Under the pieces are notes generated by a model. It saw nothing but the letters and a program-made list of their open reading frames with translations, had not been told where the DNA came from and did no database searches. A stretch of 64,000 nucleotides of DNA from Lepisosteus oculatus (lineage: Eukaryota > Chordata > Actinopteri > Semionotiformes > Lepisosteidae), in the NCBI RefSeq assembly GCF_040954835.1, contig NC_090703.1, positions 9,853,001 to 9,917,000 of the forward strand, given 5' to 3'. A program made the position numbers and the translations under genes. This document shows, one piece after another, positions 1-12,400 of the stretch; position 1 is the stretch's first letter, and every line of letters begins with the position of its first letter.

Positions 1-743
1 TTCAGTGAGACTGGAGTTCCAATCGAACGTCTTTTGCAAACTTGAACTTAAGAACCTGTAGGACTTGGTGTCCTTTCCTCCCACAAATGCAGAATTGCAT
101 TTTGTGCTACTTCAATACGCACAGATGATCTGCTGGTGATGATCATACTCGTTCTAAGATGTTAAAAAACATTTTGCCTGAATCTGAATAATTTCAGTTT
201 GTCATTATTTGCAGAGAATGTTAGAGCTTTTCTAAAGCATAATAGTCTTTTACAAGGCATCGAAAGGCTACAGTAAAAGAGGTGAGTAAACAGTGAGAGG
301 AAAGGTCAAGATTCTCTTGAGGCAAGTGTTTGCTTGGCTTTCTGTGTCCTCTCCTGAAAACCCTGCGATTATTTGGCTGAAGAATGCAACAGCCCCAGAG
401 CTCTTGGTATTCACATAGGAGACGGTTGTTTAAAACAGCACTGCCTGCTCTATCAGCGAATGTTATTACTTATAAAGTTAATGAATCGTATTCAGGGGGA
501 AAAAACGGTTTTAATTGAAGCTTAAATGGTATCTTTAGAATAGAAACCCTGTGGGATTTCTTAACTAGTGAGTTAGAGGTCTGTCTGGTCTCCGTTGGTC
601 CAGAGTAAATGATAAACAGATGAAGCCAGAGTTCCCTGACTAAAGAACAGCCTGCTTTTTTATTCAAGAGACAGCTTCTGGATTTCAACATCAAAATGTA
701 GTCACAAAGAGAATGCGGGAAAGGGAATAACAATTACAATTAC

Positions 744-779
<36 letters not shown>

Positions 780-1784
780 TGGACACTGGCTTAATAATTG
801 GATAATGTGTGCATTATACTTTGTTATTTACGTAATGTGCATTTTGAACCTTGATATGAAAAGGAAAAGAATGGATTACCAGGCAGTAAAACAAATGACC
901 TGGCAAATTTTAGATTTAAAATGGACGTCTGGTGGATTTTTTTTTCCGTTGCATAATTAGAAGCTGATCTGTTTTTTGCTGTTTTACACAAGTGTATACA
1001 AATTGCCCCTTTATCAGAAAGTCCATTTATTTTACAGCTGAGGATTTTGTAGTTTGGTTACAAAACCTTTTGATAACTGTAACTGCTCCTGCAGTGATGT
1101 TTATAATGAATAAATACTGTCTGTCTGCAGACATATTATCATTTTGTTGACAGTGAGTCAGGTTTTATTGCTCTTCGGTATGCACGTCTCATGCTGATAA
1201 TGTCAAATCCTTACAGATGTCTTACAAATATCTGCCCCCCTCTGTCCCATACCTCTTTTGTCAGTATGCTAGATTTTGTTTTCCCTCTCTGGGGCAACTC
1301 TAAAAGGAATAAACCCCGCCAGATTTCATTTGATCGTGGACTGAGCCTTTCACCTTCAGAATGGTGTTGACTCCACTTTCCTTTTCAGAGCACGTGAAGC
1401 CCACATGCCTTTGGATTACACTTAATTGTACAGCCTTTCTTTGAGGTCTTTGCAAATGCTGAGCTGTGGAAACAGGGTCCTATCCACTGTGCTTTTTTCC
1501 TTTAAAATTTGATTTCACATTTGGCTGCCTTATTTGTGTTTATTCCAAGGTTAAATAACTGAAAAGATTTTGCTTCAGATGTTTCGTTTTAACTGGACAT
1601 GGAGCCAATATCGGGGTTTTTTTATGGCAAATGATTCAAATATTATTTAGTTTTAAACCTGACTTTAATTAGGCAGCTTCTATTCACCTGCTTCTGTTTG
1701 GACTCCAGTAAGGCTGGTTAACATGGACAGATTTGTTAATGATTTACATAAAGTCAGAAAGACTGAATGAAGTTGTTGGCCTCA
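1..1784. other. Non-coding DNA
   Basis: AT-rich, no credible exon on either strand; only short chance frames and an AAT microsatellite. It lies downstream of ACTR10, on the side where PSMA3 is found in human. Confidence 0.6.
744..779. repeat. (AAT)n microsatellite
   Basis: About 12 uninterrupted AAT/ATA units, preceded by two CAATTA units. Confidence 0.95.
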
Positions 1785-2330
1785 TTTAAGAACATCGCTA
1801 AGTCTGCTAACAAGAGGAGGTAATGCAGTCTCTTTAGCTTATTTGGTTTGTGGTCTGACAAACTGTTTTTTGAATGAAATCATTAGATTAGCTTTGACAG
1901 CATGGCTGGGTAGTTTGTTCCAGACTCAATCCTCAATCTGAGAATCAGATCTTACATTTTTCTCTTAAGACTAGAAATATTCAGTTTCCTTGAGGCCAGG
2001 TACCTGATCCTAACTTGATCCTTCCCAAGACTACATCTACTGTATATTGCTTCACTGCACTGTTTAGAAGGTGAAACTTCTTCCCAGTTTTCTACATTGT
2101 CATCTACCAGGTGTTTTTCCAGTTTTCAGTTCAATCCGGATAGTTTGAATTTCCTTTACAGCTTCTACAAAACTCACTAATCCTCCTGTTTTGGTTATCA
2201 TCTGTGAATTTTACTATCTTACAAACATGGCCAGGATCTAGATCATTGTTATAAATTAGGAAGAGTGGTATATATATATATAATATTTATAAATAAGGTC
2301 CTAATACAGATTCCAGTAGAACATACCATT
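1785..2330 (-). mobile_element. Degenerate CR1/L2-like LINE fragment
   Basis: The plus strand reads like the reverse complement of a common fish non-LTR element: AAGAACAT then a gap, AACAAGAGGAGG, GGGTAGTTTGTTCCAGACTC, CTTCTTCCCAGTTTTCTAC, and a stretch near ATCTAGATCATTGTTATAAA. No open frame survives. Family and ends are by memory and approximate. Confidence 0.55.
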
Positions 2331-2812
2331 CCAAAGGTTGCATTCACCCTGTCTAAAGCAATACACATCTGTTATAATGTATTGTCTGGTTTTCCATTCT
2401 GTTACATGGCAATGGAGGCCACATACTGTATATAAGAACTGTTCTGAACCTTGAAACTTCAGTAAGATCACTGCTGGGAAGGCTTCTATAAATGGCAGCT
2501 CCTAACTGACCCAGGCTGACAGACAAGGTGGACGATACCCAGTGGAAATCCCAATTAAGATATCTCGGTAGCGGTCTGCTGCAATACGTACTGACAGGCC
2601 CTTCAAAAGACACCACCATCTCAGAATTATTGGAGGTGTTAATCTTTGTATGTACTCGCATGGATAGAACATTTCAAGCCCATTCCCATTAGCTTATTAT
2701 TGGTAGAAAGGGGTACAAAGCTTCCTTTTCTTTGTGTAGGACTGGCTTTCTGAATTACAAATGTATTCATTCCCGATATACGACTCCTGTTAAGCCTGCT
2801 AATCGCATTTAT

Positions 2813-2850
2813 ATATTGTCCATTAAATGTTACATACATATGGACAATAT
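2813..2850. repeat. Perfect inverted repeat (hairpin)
   Basis: Arms ATATTGTCCAT (2813-2823) and ATGGACAATAT (2840-2850), 16-base loop. Confidence 0.8.
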
Positions 2851-4414
2851 CGTACTTGAAGGTCTAAACCGTAGCATCCAGAAATTGGGATGGCATTAGA
2901 CATGCTTTTTGGCAGCAGTCAGTACAAGCTGAAGGTCAAAAGCTGATCTATAATTTCCCCTCATTGCTAATTTGTGGGGCATTACTGCAATTATATGTTT
3001 TCAGTTTCAGGAAATGGGGAAATTTAAATATAAGATTCCTTGTTCCTTCTCTGCTAAACATGAATTGTCCTTTGTGACAGAGGAAGGTAGAATTGCTATT
3101 TCATGGCTATGATTAATGAAGGATCATTCACCCTTCAATAAGCGCTCCCTCTTCAGCTCTCACGCCAAACGATATATCCAACTATTTCCTTTATTTGTTC
3201 CCTGTCACCTGATCATGTGGTAATAGCGCTTTTGGTTAAATGAGGCCAGCCAAATAAAGTCTTAATGAAACAAAATTACTTTTTTTAAAATTAAATCCGT
3301 CTCGTTCCCTTAAACCTTTGAAAGCGGACGGAAGAAGATGATTAATCTGTAACATTGCAGACCTCTTTGGGTTTTTAAAAGGTGGGTCTTCCATCTCGCC
3401 TTGGTGCTCAAGAAAGAAAAGGGATGACCTTAGACGTGGAAGACAGCCCAACTAGTGCTGCACGCTACCATGAAGAAGCACCACTATTTATCACTGTGGT
3501 TTATTTTTCTGAGACAGCCTAAAGAAATTGAAAAGAAATAGTTTTTAAAGCAATACAGGGATAAATTGCAGGTTACATTCCACTTTGCCTTGTCTATGTG
3601 TGTGTGTATTCTCATCCTGATGTGTGCCTTGATACTGTTGTCGTCAGACAGGAATGTCTGTTTGAGAAATGTGTAAACAATGAACACAGCCCCAAATCAC
3701 AATAGCTTGGGCTTTCACTCCCAGTAGCATAGCAACACTCAGAAAATAAAGAGCAGCATTCTATCTGAGCTAAAATCGCCACTTCACTTGTTAAAGCTGA
3801 CCATTTCTCATATTAAGTGCCTTTCCTCTACCTAGCAATGTTTTGTTAACCATCCAAGCTTCACTGGAGTTTGAAGGAGAAGCTTTGTCCTACAAAAGTA
3901 TTTGGAATTAATGAGAGGATAAGACGACTTAAAACTAACTCAAGGAGTCCTCTATTCCAGTGCACTTAAGAGGAGGGTTAGAGCATTCACTAGCAGAATC
4001 TATAGCATCAAGAACATACGTAAAACATGACTGGAAAAAAAACTACTAAAACCGACAGTGATTTAAGTAAATATATAAACTTGCATTTTTTTTTATAAAT
4101 GTCAAGACATGATCAAGAAACTACAGAACTACCGTTGAAGAAAAACAATGGCGTTCAAAAGAAAATTGAAATTGTATTTTGCAAATGTACTTGACAGGGA
4201 AATTGTCGATGGCTTGTTAGATGTTACTGGAGCTTACTACTTTCCCATTGCACTGCGAGTTTAAGTTTACACTTATTCAGTATTCGAACTCCTAAACTAA
4301 ACCTCCATCACGTCATTAATCAGCATATCCTTTTCCATATCAATGGGTAACTTAAAACAACTGTATGGACAAACACAGGAGCATGCTGCAGCAGCTACTA
4401 ATTTGGCCTTCCTT

Positions 4415-4553
4415 AGAGTGCACTCAAGTGAATGCACTCTGGGAAGGGCGCGAATTAATTCATTCTAGTGCCCTCAAGTGTCCATGCTGTGCAATGACTA
4501 TGTTGAGTCCCGCTATGATGCTCGGCAAATACCTGGTCAAGGCCCTCACTTGG
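4415..4553. promoter_or_regulatory. Cluster of NK2-homeodomain-type motifs
   Basis: TCAAGTG at 4424-4430 and 4474-4480, and CACTTGG at 4547-4553. The first sits in the loop of an 8-bp inverted repeat (AGAGTGCA 4415-4422, TGCACTCT 4433-4440). Function is inferred only from motif clustering. Confidence 0.25.
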
Positions 4554-5518
4554 GGTAGAACGGGTCAGTGGTTCAACTTTCCTCGCATTGCCATGCCTAT
4601 GTGTTTTCTAAATGGTTTGGACAGATTCCAGCAAAATTCAGTAAAAAAAAAAAAACACCTACTTCAATTTTATGACATCTTTAAAATACCCTTTTATTCC
4701 AGAATACATTAAGGTACAATTAAAATTGTTTATACTTTTGGCTTCTGCATTAATCTTAAAGAGTCCATTGCAGTATACTTCAAGCATATGGTTTAAGTTG
4801 GAAAACTTTGAAAAACAAATCCAGGCCCTTGCAGGACTCCAGCTCACTTAATTTTCTGACTGCAACCCTCAGAGTTCTAAGAATATGAGACAAAGAATTA
4901 GGGCAGCCTCAGCTATAACTTTGCAACATCATAATTCTTTCTACACATTGCAATGCACTAATTATACTGCTGTTTACAGTCTCCGTGCATCATAGACTGT
5001 TAGTATTAACTTATAAATTGGAAAGACAATTCCAGTGACAGATTACTGGAAAGTCTCAATTAAGGAACAGCACTCATTCTTTTCTGTTAGAAAATAAAGC
5101 ATTTTTACCAGTGAAGATACTGGGAGTTCAAATATTAAATATTTAATTCAATAGATGTTATGAAAACAATATAAATCAAATATCCTGTTTTGGCAAAAAC
5201 TCAAGTCTCAAATCACAGGCTCCACGTGCACTCCACAATTCAAATATCTGATAGGAGTTTTACTATTTTGCAAGGATTTCTTTTTTTTTATTCAGTTCAA
5301 CTTTTCAAAAAATTCTTTTGAGCAGCATCAGCACAAAATGAATGCACAAAAACAACTTTCATACTTTTAGTAAACGGAGTGCCCTGTACAATATACAGTA
5401 TAATGTTTCAAGAGTCACTGAAGATATGTTTTTCTGGATTCTGTAAAACAGAGATGTCAGTCCCCCTACTGATGAAATTTTAAACATAGAAGAAATGTTA
5501 AACCTTTCTTTTCATGTA

Positions 5519-5529
5519 TTTATTTTATT
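5519..5529 (-). terminator. Candidate ACTR10 polyadenylation signal
   Basis: On the minus strand this stretch reads two overlapping AATAAA hexamers. It is the first such signal I see downstream of the ACTR10 stop and would give a 3' UTR of about 0.8 kb. The area is AT-rich, so chance occurrence is possible. Confidence 0.35.
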
Positions 5530-6315
5530 ATATTTATACAGTAATGACATTTCCTAGCCAACAGTGCATAATTTACACTTACACTTGACAAAAACAGGCT
5601 TATAAACTGGGGTGTGTATGAACAAGAAAGTTGAAGAAAAAAATCACAGAACAGACATCAAACACTTTTCCCCTCTTGCTGAACATATTATTATTATTAT
5701 ATTATGCTGAAAAACTGGCGTGGTATAAACTCTTATGCTTATAATTGAAAACACGTTCTGTACTGCATTTCTTCCATTTTTAAGCATAAACAATGTTTCC
5801 CATATGACTTCCAGTAATTAAATTAAAATGGTTCTCAAACAATTACATCTTGCTCTACAACACAAAGTCTGGCAAAGTCCTCAATAAGGTTAGAACAAGC
5901 ACTGCCAGACCAATTTTTCAAGAGTTTAGTCAACAGTGACTGGTGCATGTTAACATGTTACCTAGGGTAATCTAACACATTAGCCCAGACTATAAGGGAG
6001 GCCTGTGTCCTGACCTTGCTGTAGCTGTGTCTTCATGAAGATCACGTTCTGTGTGTGGCATGAAACGGTAGAGTATTAAGTGCCCCTTAGTGGCCAGCCA
6101 AGCAATTGCAGGCTGAACTAACTCCAGCGCTGGAGCAGCGGAGGGGGAAAAGGCCAGCGCTGGCAGAGAAGCAGAGGTCCACAGGTCTTCAGTGTGGGCG
6201 GAGGGGAAAGACGCGCGAGGAATCGGGTGCAACAGCATAACGCCAACAAGGGAGACTGCGGTCTTACGGGATCCTGCGAGCAGGGCGGGCCGACACTCAG
6301 CTCCGCCGACAGGAT

Positions 6316-6497
6316 TCACTTCTCGGTCGAGAAGGCTCTCTTCATGAGCGGCGGGGCGGCCTTGCCCGCATCATACACTGCTTCTGGTGGGGGGCTGCTC
6401 AGGCAGCACCAGTCTGGAATCCTTCCCATCTGGTTGTAATAATCTCGAGACACCGACCGGCTACCCAGGATGTCTTGCAAGGCCCCAAATATAGCAC
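6316..6497 (-). CDS. ACTR10: ACTR10 terminal coding exon 13
   Basis: Residues 358-417: [20 protein letters not shown] then [13 protein letters not shown] and the end MKRAFSTEK, followed by TGA (6318-6316). Acceptor TTACAG. Confidence 0.97.
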
Positions 6498-9400
6498 CTG
6501 TAACCCCAGAACACAGTCCACATGGGAGACAGACCTCAGGGAGCACTGCTGCAGCAGTCTGCATGTCCTAGCATTCCTTTCAGAGCAATGACACTAAGTA
6601 AAGGTAAACATCATACACACGCTAAACAGCAATACCTCCCTTTACACCGATTTGAAATAGTGCTCTTTGACCTGGTCGTTGTTTTAATTCCTCCAAATTA
6701 CTCCTGTGAAAGCAGGAATGTCTGTGATGCACATACAGCCCAGAGAGCAGCACCTAGAGTACACTCAGCACAGGCTGCAGTTGCACACCTTGTGATTATT
6801 TGTGCTAAGGGCAAAACGTAATGAAAACCATTCACTGCACAGCAAAAGCCTGTCAGAATGAAATCTCAAACATCATCAACGAGGTTTCAAGCCTGACCCA
6901 CAATGTGGCAGATGCAGCTCCTCGTACGAAGAAAAAAAGAGGCTTTAACAAGAGCCGAAGTTTATCGATGCAAACTCCAAATAAACATTTTGCTGCGGAG
7001 CCAAATTTATTCATTTCTTCTTTAGCTATAAATTAAAAATAAACTCCTATTATTTTTACGTATTTTGATATAAACTCATATTTGTATAAGTTCTATTCTG
7101 TGATCAAAATATCATTAATGCCTTCACCAATACACAAGCAAAGTTCTCACACACACACACACACGAGATAGCATCACCCATTGAATCCAGGCTCTAATGG
7201 AGTCCCACTGTGCTCCTTTATTTGGAATGCATCTTTATTTGGATGCTTAATTGAGTAAAAAAAGAAATGCCCTTACTAATTTGCTATGTATTTTCATGAA
7301 TTCGGAAAACTGAATGAGAAACTGCCATCTGTGACACCATGAGGAATGAAGGATATAGCACCCAGGCACAGATGGTCCACTCTGCAGTCACAATGAGCCA
7401 CTGAGCCTCATCGGCAGCTCTCTGGGCTCTGTATGTGGGCAGACACCCAGCACCAAGACTCACCTCCCAGCCAGGCCGTGCAGTTGGGCTTCGCGGGCGG
7501 GTTGTGCAGGCGGAACGTCTTCGTTGAGAGAGCCTGCTGGTATCGCGGTTTCTCCACCAGCAGCCGGATCTCGGCCAGGAGACGATGCAGGAAGCCAGGG
7601 AGCATGGCTGTGCCGCCGATGATCACCAGGTTCTCCGACAGCACCTTGCGAGTGTCAATTGGACACTGGAGCACAGAAAATGTGGGTTCACACATCCTTC
7701 TCCAATTCTGCCAAGAACCTCAGTTCAGCTCTCGTGGGTCATTAGGGCACTAACAGCCAGACAAGCAAGACACTTGTTTTCTATATTGATTATATCTCTA
7801 CACAATATCAATGGAAATGCACACATGCTGCTTGAGAACTAGGACAGCACAATGGTTCTGCAGCTGAAGGGCACTTCTGAACTTGGCTCACTTCAAAGAG
7901 ACCAATGTTCTCATAAAAAGTCATTCAGGAGAAACAAACAAAACATTCTCATAAGGATTTAGAGCAGAAGAAAAAACGCATTCAAGTTTGTTTGCTTAAT
8001 TTGCCAAATTTCTCTATTAGAAATGGAAATGCTACATAATTGTTAGCTCTAGGATAAAAAGATTACAACTAACGATTTTCATGGCAAACCTCATTTAAAT
8101 GCATAATTTATCCCACAAAAAGACATTTTACAAACTTCAAGTACATTGCTTTCTGATGAATTCACAGGCGATACTAAACTATAACAGTTACCTTGATAAG
8201 TGAATCGAGTACTAAGGTGGCGACGGACTTTTCCTCGTTGTCTTGCTCAAACATTGTTTCGATAACAGCATCCCTTCAAATACAGACAACATTAGCAACT
8301 GATAAAACAACCCCACAGCAAGACACACTGGTAGAAGCCCCAAAAAGTGCAGTGAAGAGGCACATGGAAGTTCATGATTGACTGATCCCACCTGATTGAT
8401 CCCTTGATGTGCAGAATCTTTTCTCCGTCCAACGGATAGTCAACATCAGGGGGTGGGGATGGACGCTACAGAGAATGAAAAATAAATGTACACCAGAAAC
8501 TCCTCGTCATGGGAAGCCAAAATCAGTGAGGGGATTGGCCACCAACCAACCTCAGCTGTGCCTTCCAGGTTGAACCTTGTATCCTGGATCTTCAGTCCTC
8601 TCTGCAGGTCACTGACAAAACAGGTGCGCACTGCGAACACACAGCCCAGCATCAGTCCAGTGCACAGCTCGCACACGGCCAAGGGCTCCCCATGCCTCTT
8701 CTCTGGAACAAAGCCTCTAGTGCAACTCCCACATGTCTCAATCCCCATTTAAATCAACACTGCACGCTTCTATCCCCAGTTTCACCCTTAAAAGATTTTT
8801 CAGAGACTGGCAGGAAAATAAGTACAGTGTTTACAACTAAAGTGCAAAAGCAACATGCAGGTTTTTACGTTAATAAATAATGCAAGAGTAAATTAAAAAT
8901 TAACTTAGAACCCTGAACTTTTAAAGTATGGTTGTCCAGAAGAGGCCTTTCTTAGCCTTCCTCTAGAAATAAACATGACTTAATGATGAAACAAGTTAAA
9001 AGATCATTTACATCAGTTTGTCCCTTCTCTGTTACCTAGTAAATAGAAAACTGTTTTTTTTAATGTGACTTGTGTGCAAAGAGTAGGACCACACAAATCT
9101 AGCTAATGTGTTTTTTTCAATCCCGATTTCTACTTTTTCACTCCACAGAGACAAATGGCTTCCCTTGTTCCACCTACCTTTAATGTCTTCAACTATTTCT
9201 TCAGGAATAGAACCTTAAGAGACAAAAGCAGAAGAATGTTGTGTTTCCCTTCCTCTATTTTCTCATGAATTTCTACATCAGAATCCCTTTCCTTGTATTT
9301 TTTCTTGCTTTGACTTCTGAGAGGACCCTGACTGGCTACAAACCAGTGCGCTACAGTGCAGGGACGCAGTTTGTGCTACAGATCTTTGTAGTGTAATTAT

Positions 9401-12400
9401 CTATGCTCCTAAAGGAAGGTATGCATTGTTTAAATTTGATCAGTACAGTACACCACTGGAATACGCTGCCTCGAAACCCAGCGTGGACAATGTGTGCCAT
9501 TTAAATGACAGTTTCAATTATTCACACATCGTGTCCTTCTCTGCTCTGCACGACTTAATCATTATTCATAGCACATTAAGATATCCACACACTCAAGTAA
9601 CAATCAAAAGAGAACAAAATAGATTCACAGAGCTGAAATTACTTGATTGCACTGCTTGTCTAAGGGGTGCATATTAACTATGATTAGTTGTGGGGAGGTT
9701 AAAAAAGGAGATTATACCCTGTCAAAGCACAAATGTGTTCAAAGCAAAAATGTCAGATACCCATGACTGTTGGCAGACTCCGTCCTTTGCTGGAGTCAGT
9801 GTCCACAGTGCAGTGTTCCACAAGCATGTTCTCCAGCTCCCTGTGGGAAAAACAGGCACACAGTCACACCTTCGGACACAAGCAAACACTCCATCCGTAC
9901 ACAAAAAAAAGTAATCAAACACAATAAGTAAAGACCTAGCGGAAAACACAATTAGCAAATGCATTTTATATTCATCATCAACCAAACGAGCCACTTAGAG
10001 ACTAACAAAATGGTGAATGACACTATGCACCTCTAAAATGAAGGTATAAGAAGGAATGGCCATCAGCCTTGAGGGGACACTTACCTGTGAATGGCTTTTC
10101 CTCCCAGAGGCAGGGCCTCCCAGGCTGACAGAATAGGGATCCCCTCATATACCTGTTTCAAAGCTAAGGACAGATAACACACTGGGAGCCATACAACAGC
10201 ACAAACTCACTTTAGTTTTTCTTCAACATATTGCAGAAACCATTTACATGCTGCTTTAGGTCTATTACAATTCACATTGTGTAATCCCCACCTAACATTT
10301 CCAATGACTTGCTAACATTCTAAAACTTTCATGAATGTTATTTTAGCTATAGGATTTCTAGCTTCTTCAGGTCTCCTCCTCTCAACAGCACTTTCAAAGA
10401 ATTAACACGAAATCTATGTTCCATCTCTCATTTTCACACGTATTAACTTGATTTGCATGGATGAAAAGATCTTCTTTATGTTTCCTTTTTGACTAATTTG
10501 GTATAGCCAAACTATTTACGTTCTAACCACTCAAACTATCCAGACCTCTACGCAACCAATATAATGCAGCTGTTGGTGGTGCTGCTGGACAAGTAGCTAG
10601 TACTCCTCCATCTGGAACAGAATTCTGACGCCAAAGCCACCAGTGCAGTGTGCTGTGAGACGTGCTATCTTTCAGGTGAGACATTAAACCAGTGCCTTGG
10701 ACATGACGGATTCCACAGCACTGCTTGGAAAAGTGGGGGTGATAACCCTGCCATCCGAGCTAAATTCCACCTCCGGTCCGCGCAATCTTACCTCACTGAA
10801 TTTTCTGGCTTAATTTGTTTAGGGAGGTAATTTCTCCCTTTCCCACCTGATCGGTTGTGTAGTGAAGGTACTGGTGCAAAATGAATACCACCCATAACTC
10901 AGGTGGGTTCTCCAGGTAAGCGGTCAATGAAGTAGGTTCTCCTTATGAAAAGTTCTATACAACACAAACAATTAGAATTATAACAACTTCCTCCCTCATT
11001 TTCCTTGTTGGATATCACATCTGAGAGGAAAAAAATGCCCCTCCCCTCTACTCTGCTAGTTCCGTGCTTTATATGTCTAACCCCGGTCTTCTCACTTAAT
11101 GCACTTCTCTACAACCAGGCCAGGATACAGGCAGCACCAGAGTCTCTGTGTATCCGCAGTCCATCACCAGTGCGGAGTTGATGCCCAGGGTCAAAATTGA
11201 CATGAGATGGCTGGGAGCAAAAAGGACAGAGGGGACCTGAGAAAGACCAGAACATGTTATAGGTTTGTTTTCACTGGAAGTATCAATACATTCAGATACT
11301 TTGGACTCAACAGGATTGATTTGCATCTACATCACAATGCATCTTTAATGCGTCACACAGGTCTTTAATGCAAGACCTATTCCAATAAGCATGTTGCTGG
11401 TATATGTAAATGGGACATTCTGGGTTTGTGTGTCTTGACAATACACTTGATATTTTAACCAAAAACAGAAGAGAAGCAGCCAAAAACTTCTAATCACACA
11501 GATTTCCCTTGCTTCGCTTCAAGAACACAGCCTGGTTCAATTTAATGCTCAAGCCCCTGCACTCTTTCAAGGCTATCCCTGTGTATTTCAGTGCTATACT
11601 TCTACAGTACCTCAAAGTGCTTGAAGAAGACCCTGCTGAGTGTCTCCCGAAAGTGAGAAGGGCAGAGAATTGATTCAATAACCACAACTCGCCTATCCCG
11701 GGGGTTCACCAGCAGATGTCTGCATTGCCGAGAAAGAAGACAGTACAGAGTTAGTTACCAGAAATCGACCCTGCTAGATAGGTTAAGACAGTTGAAATTC
11801 AGAAATCTGGAGCTAGATTTCACCCATGAAAATATGCTTGAGGGGGGCTGTGGACTTCTCTTCCCCCAGCGTACTACTGTACTAATGGAACAAGTCTACG
11901 CTCTTAAGAGTTTCCAAGTTGAAACGGCTCAGACTACAACTAATCAAAGCAAGCGAGAGGAGCACGTCAGCACCTGAAGTACAGCATATGGATGAACTCC
12001 TTGAGGTTGGAGTACAGTTCCTCCGTATTGATGTTGTACTGAACCACTCTGATGGGCTGGAACAGACAGGAACACACACAGGAATTAATAATCCCTCACC
12101 CTTCCAGTCAGTGCTATTCCCTGCCTAACAGCAAGCGCTGAGGGGGAAGTGTATTTTTGCAGAAATACGGTCATCGGATATTAAACAATTATTATAGCAT
12201 GCTTCACCAGGATACTTTCCTGTGACTAAAAAATACTTAAGTGTTCCATACCCCTATGTTTGAAAATCCTCAAGACTGAGAAATACAAAATTGCCATTTT
12301 TATAACTCATTTTAATCTAGTTCTCTACTGTACATTAACGATTTTCATGTACAATGCTTTGTGAAGGTCGATTTTCCTCTAAAGGTGCACTTGTAATCGA

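Larger units (their letters stand above)
2331..5518. other. Non-coding DNA downstream of ACTR10
   Basis: No exon recognised. It contains an 11-bp-arm hairpin (2813-2850), a patch with three NK2-type motifs (4424-4553) and poly-A/T runs. Open frames here (up to 115 codons) have no recognisable homology and are treated as chance. Confidence 0.5.

Noticed and set aside
6194-6439. Plus-strand frame over the ACTR10 end
   Set aside because: Shadow of ACTR10 exon 13.
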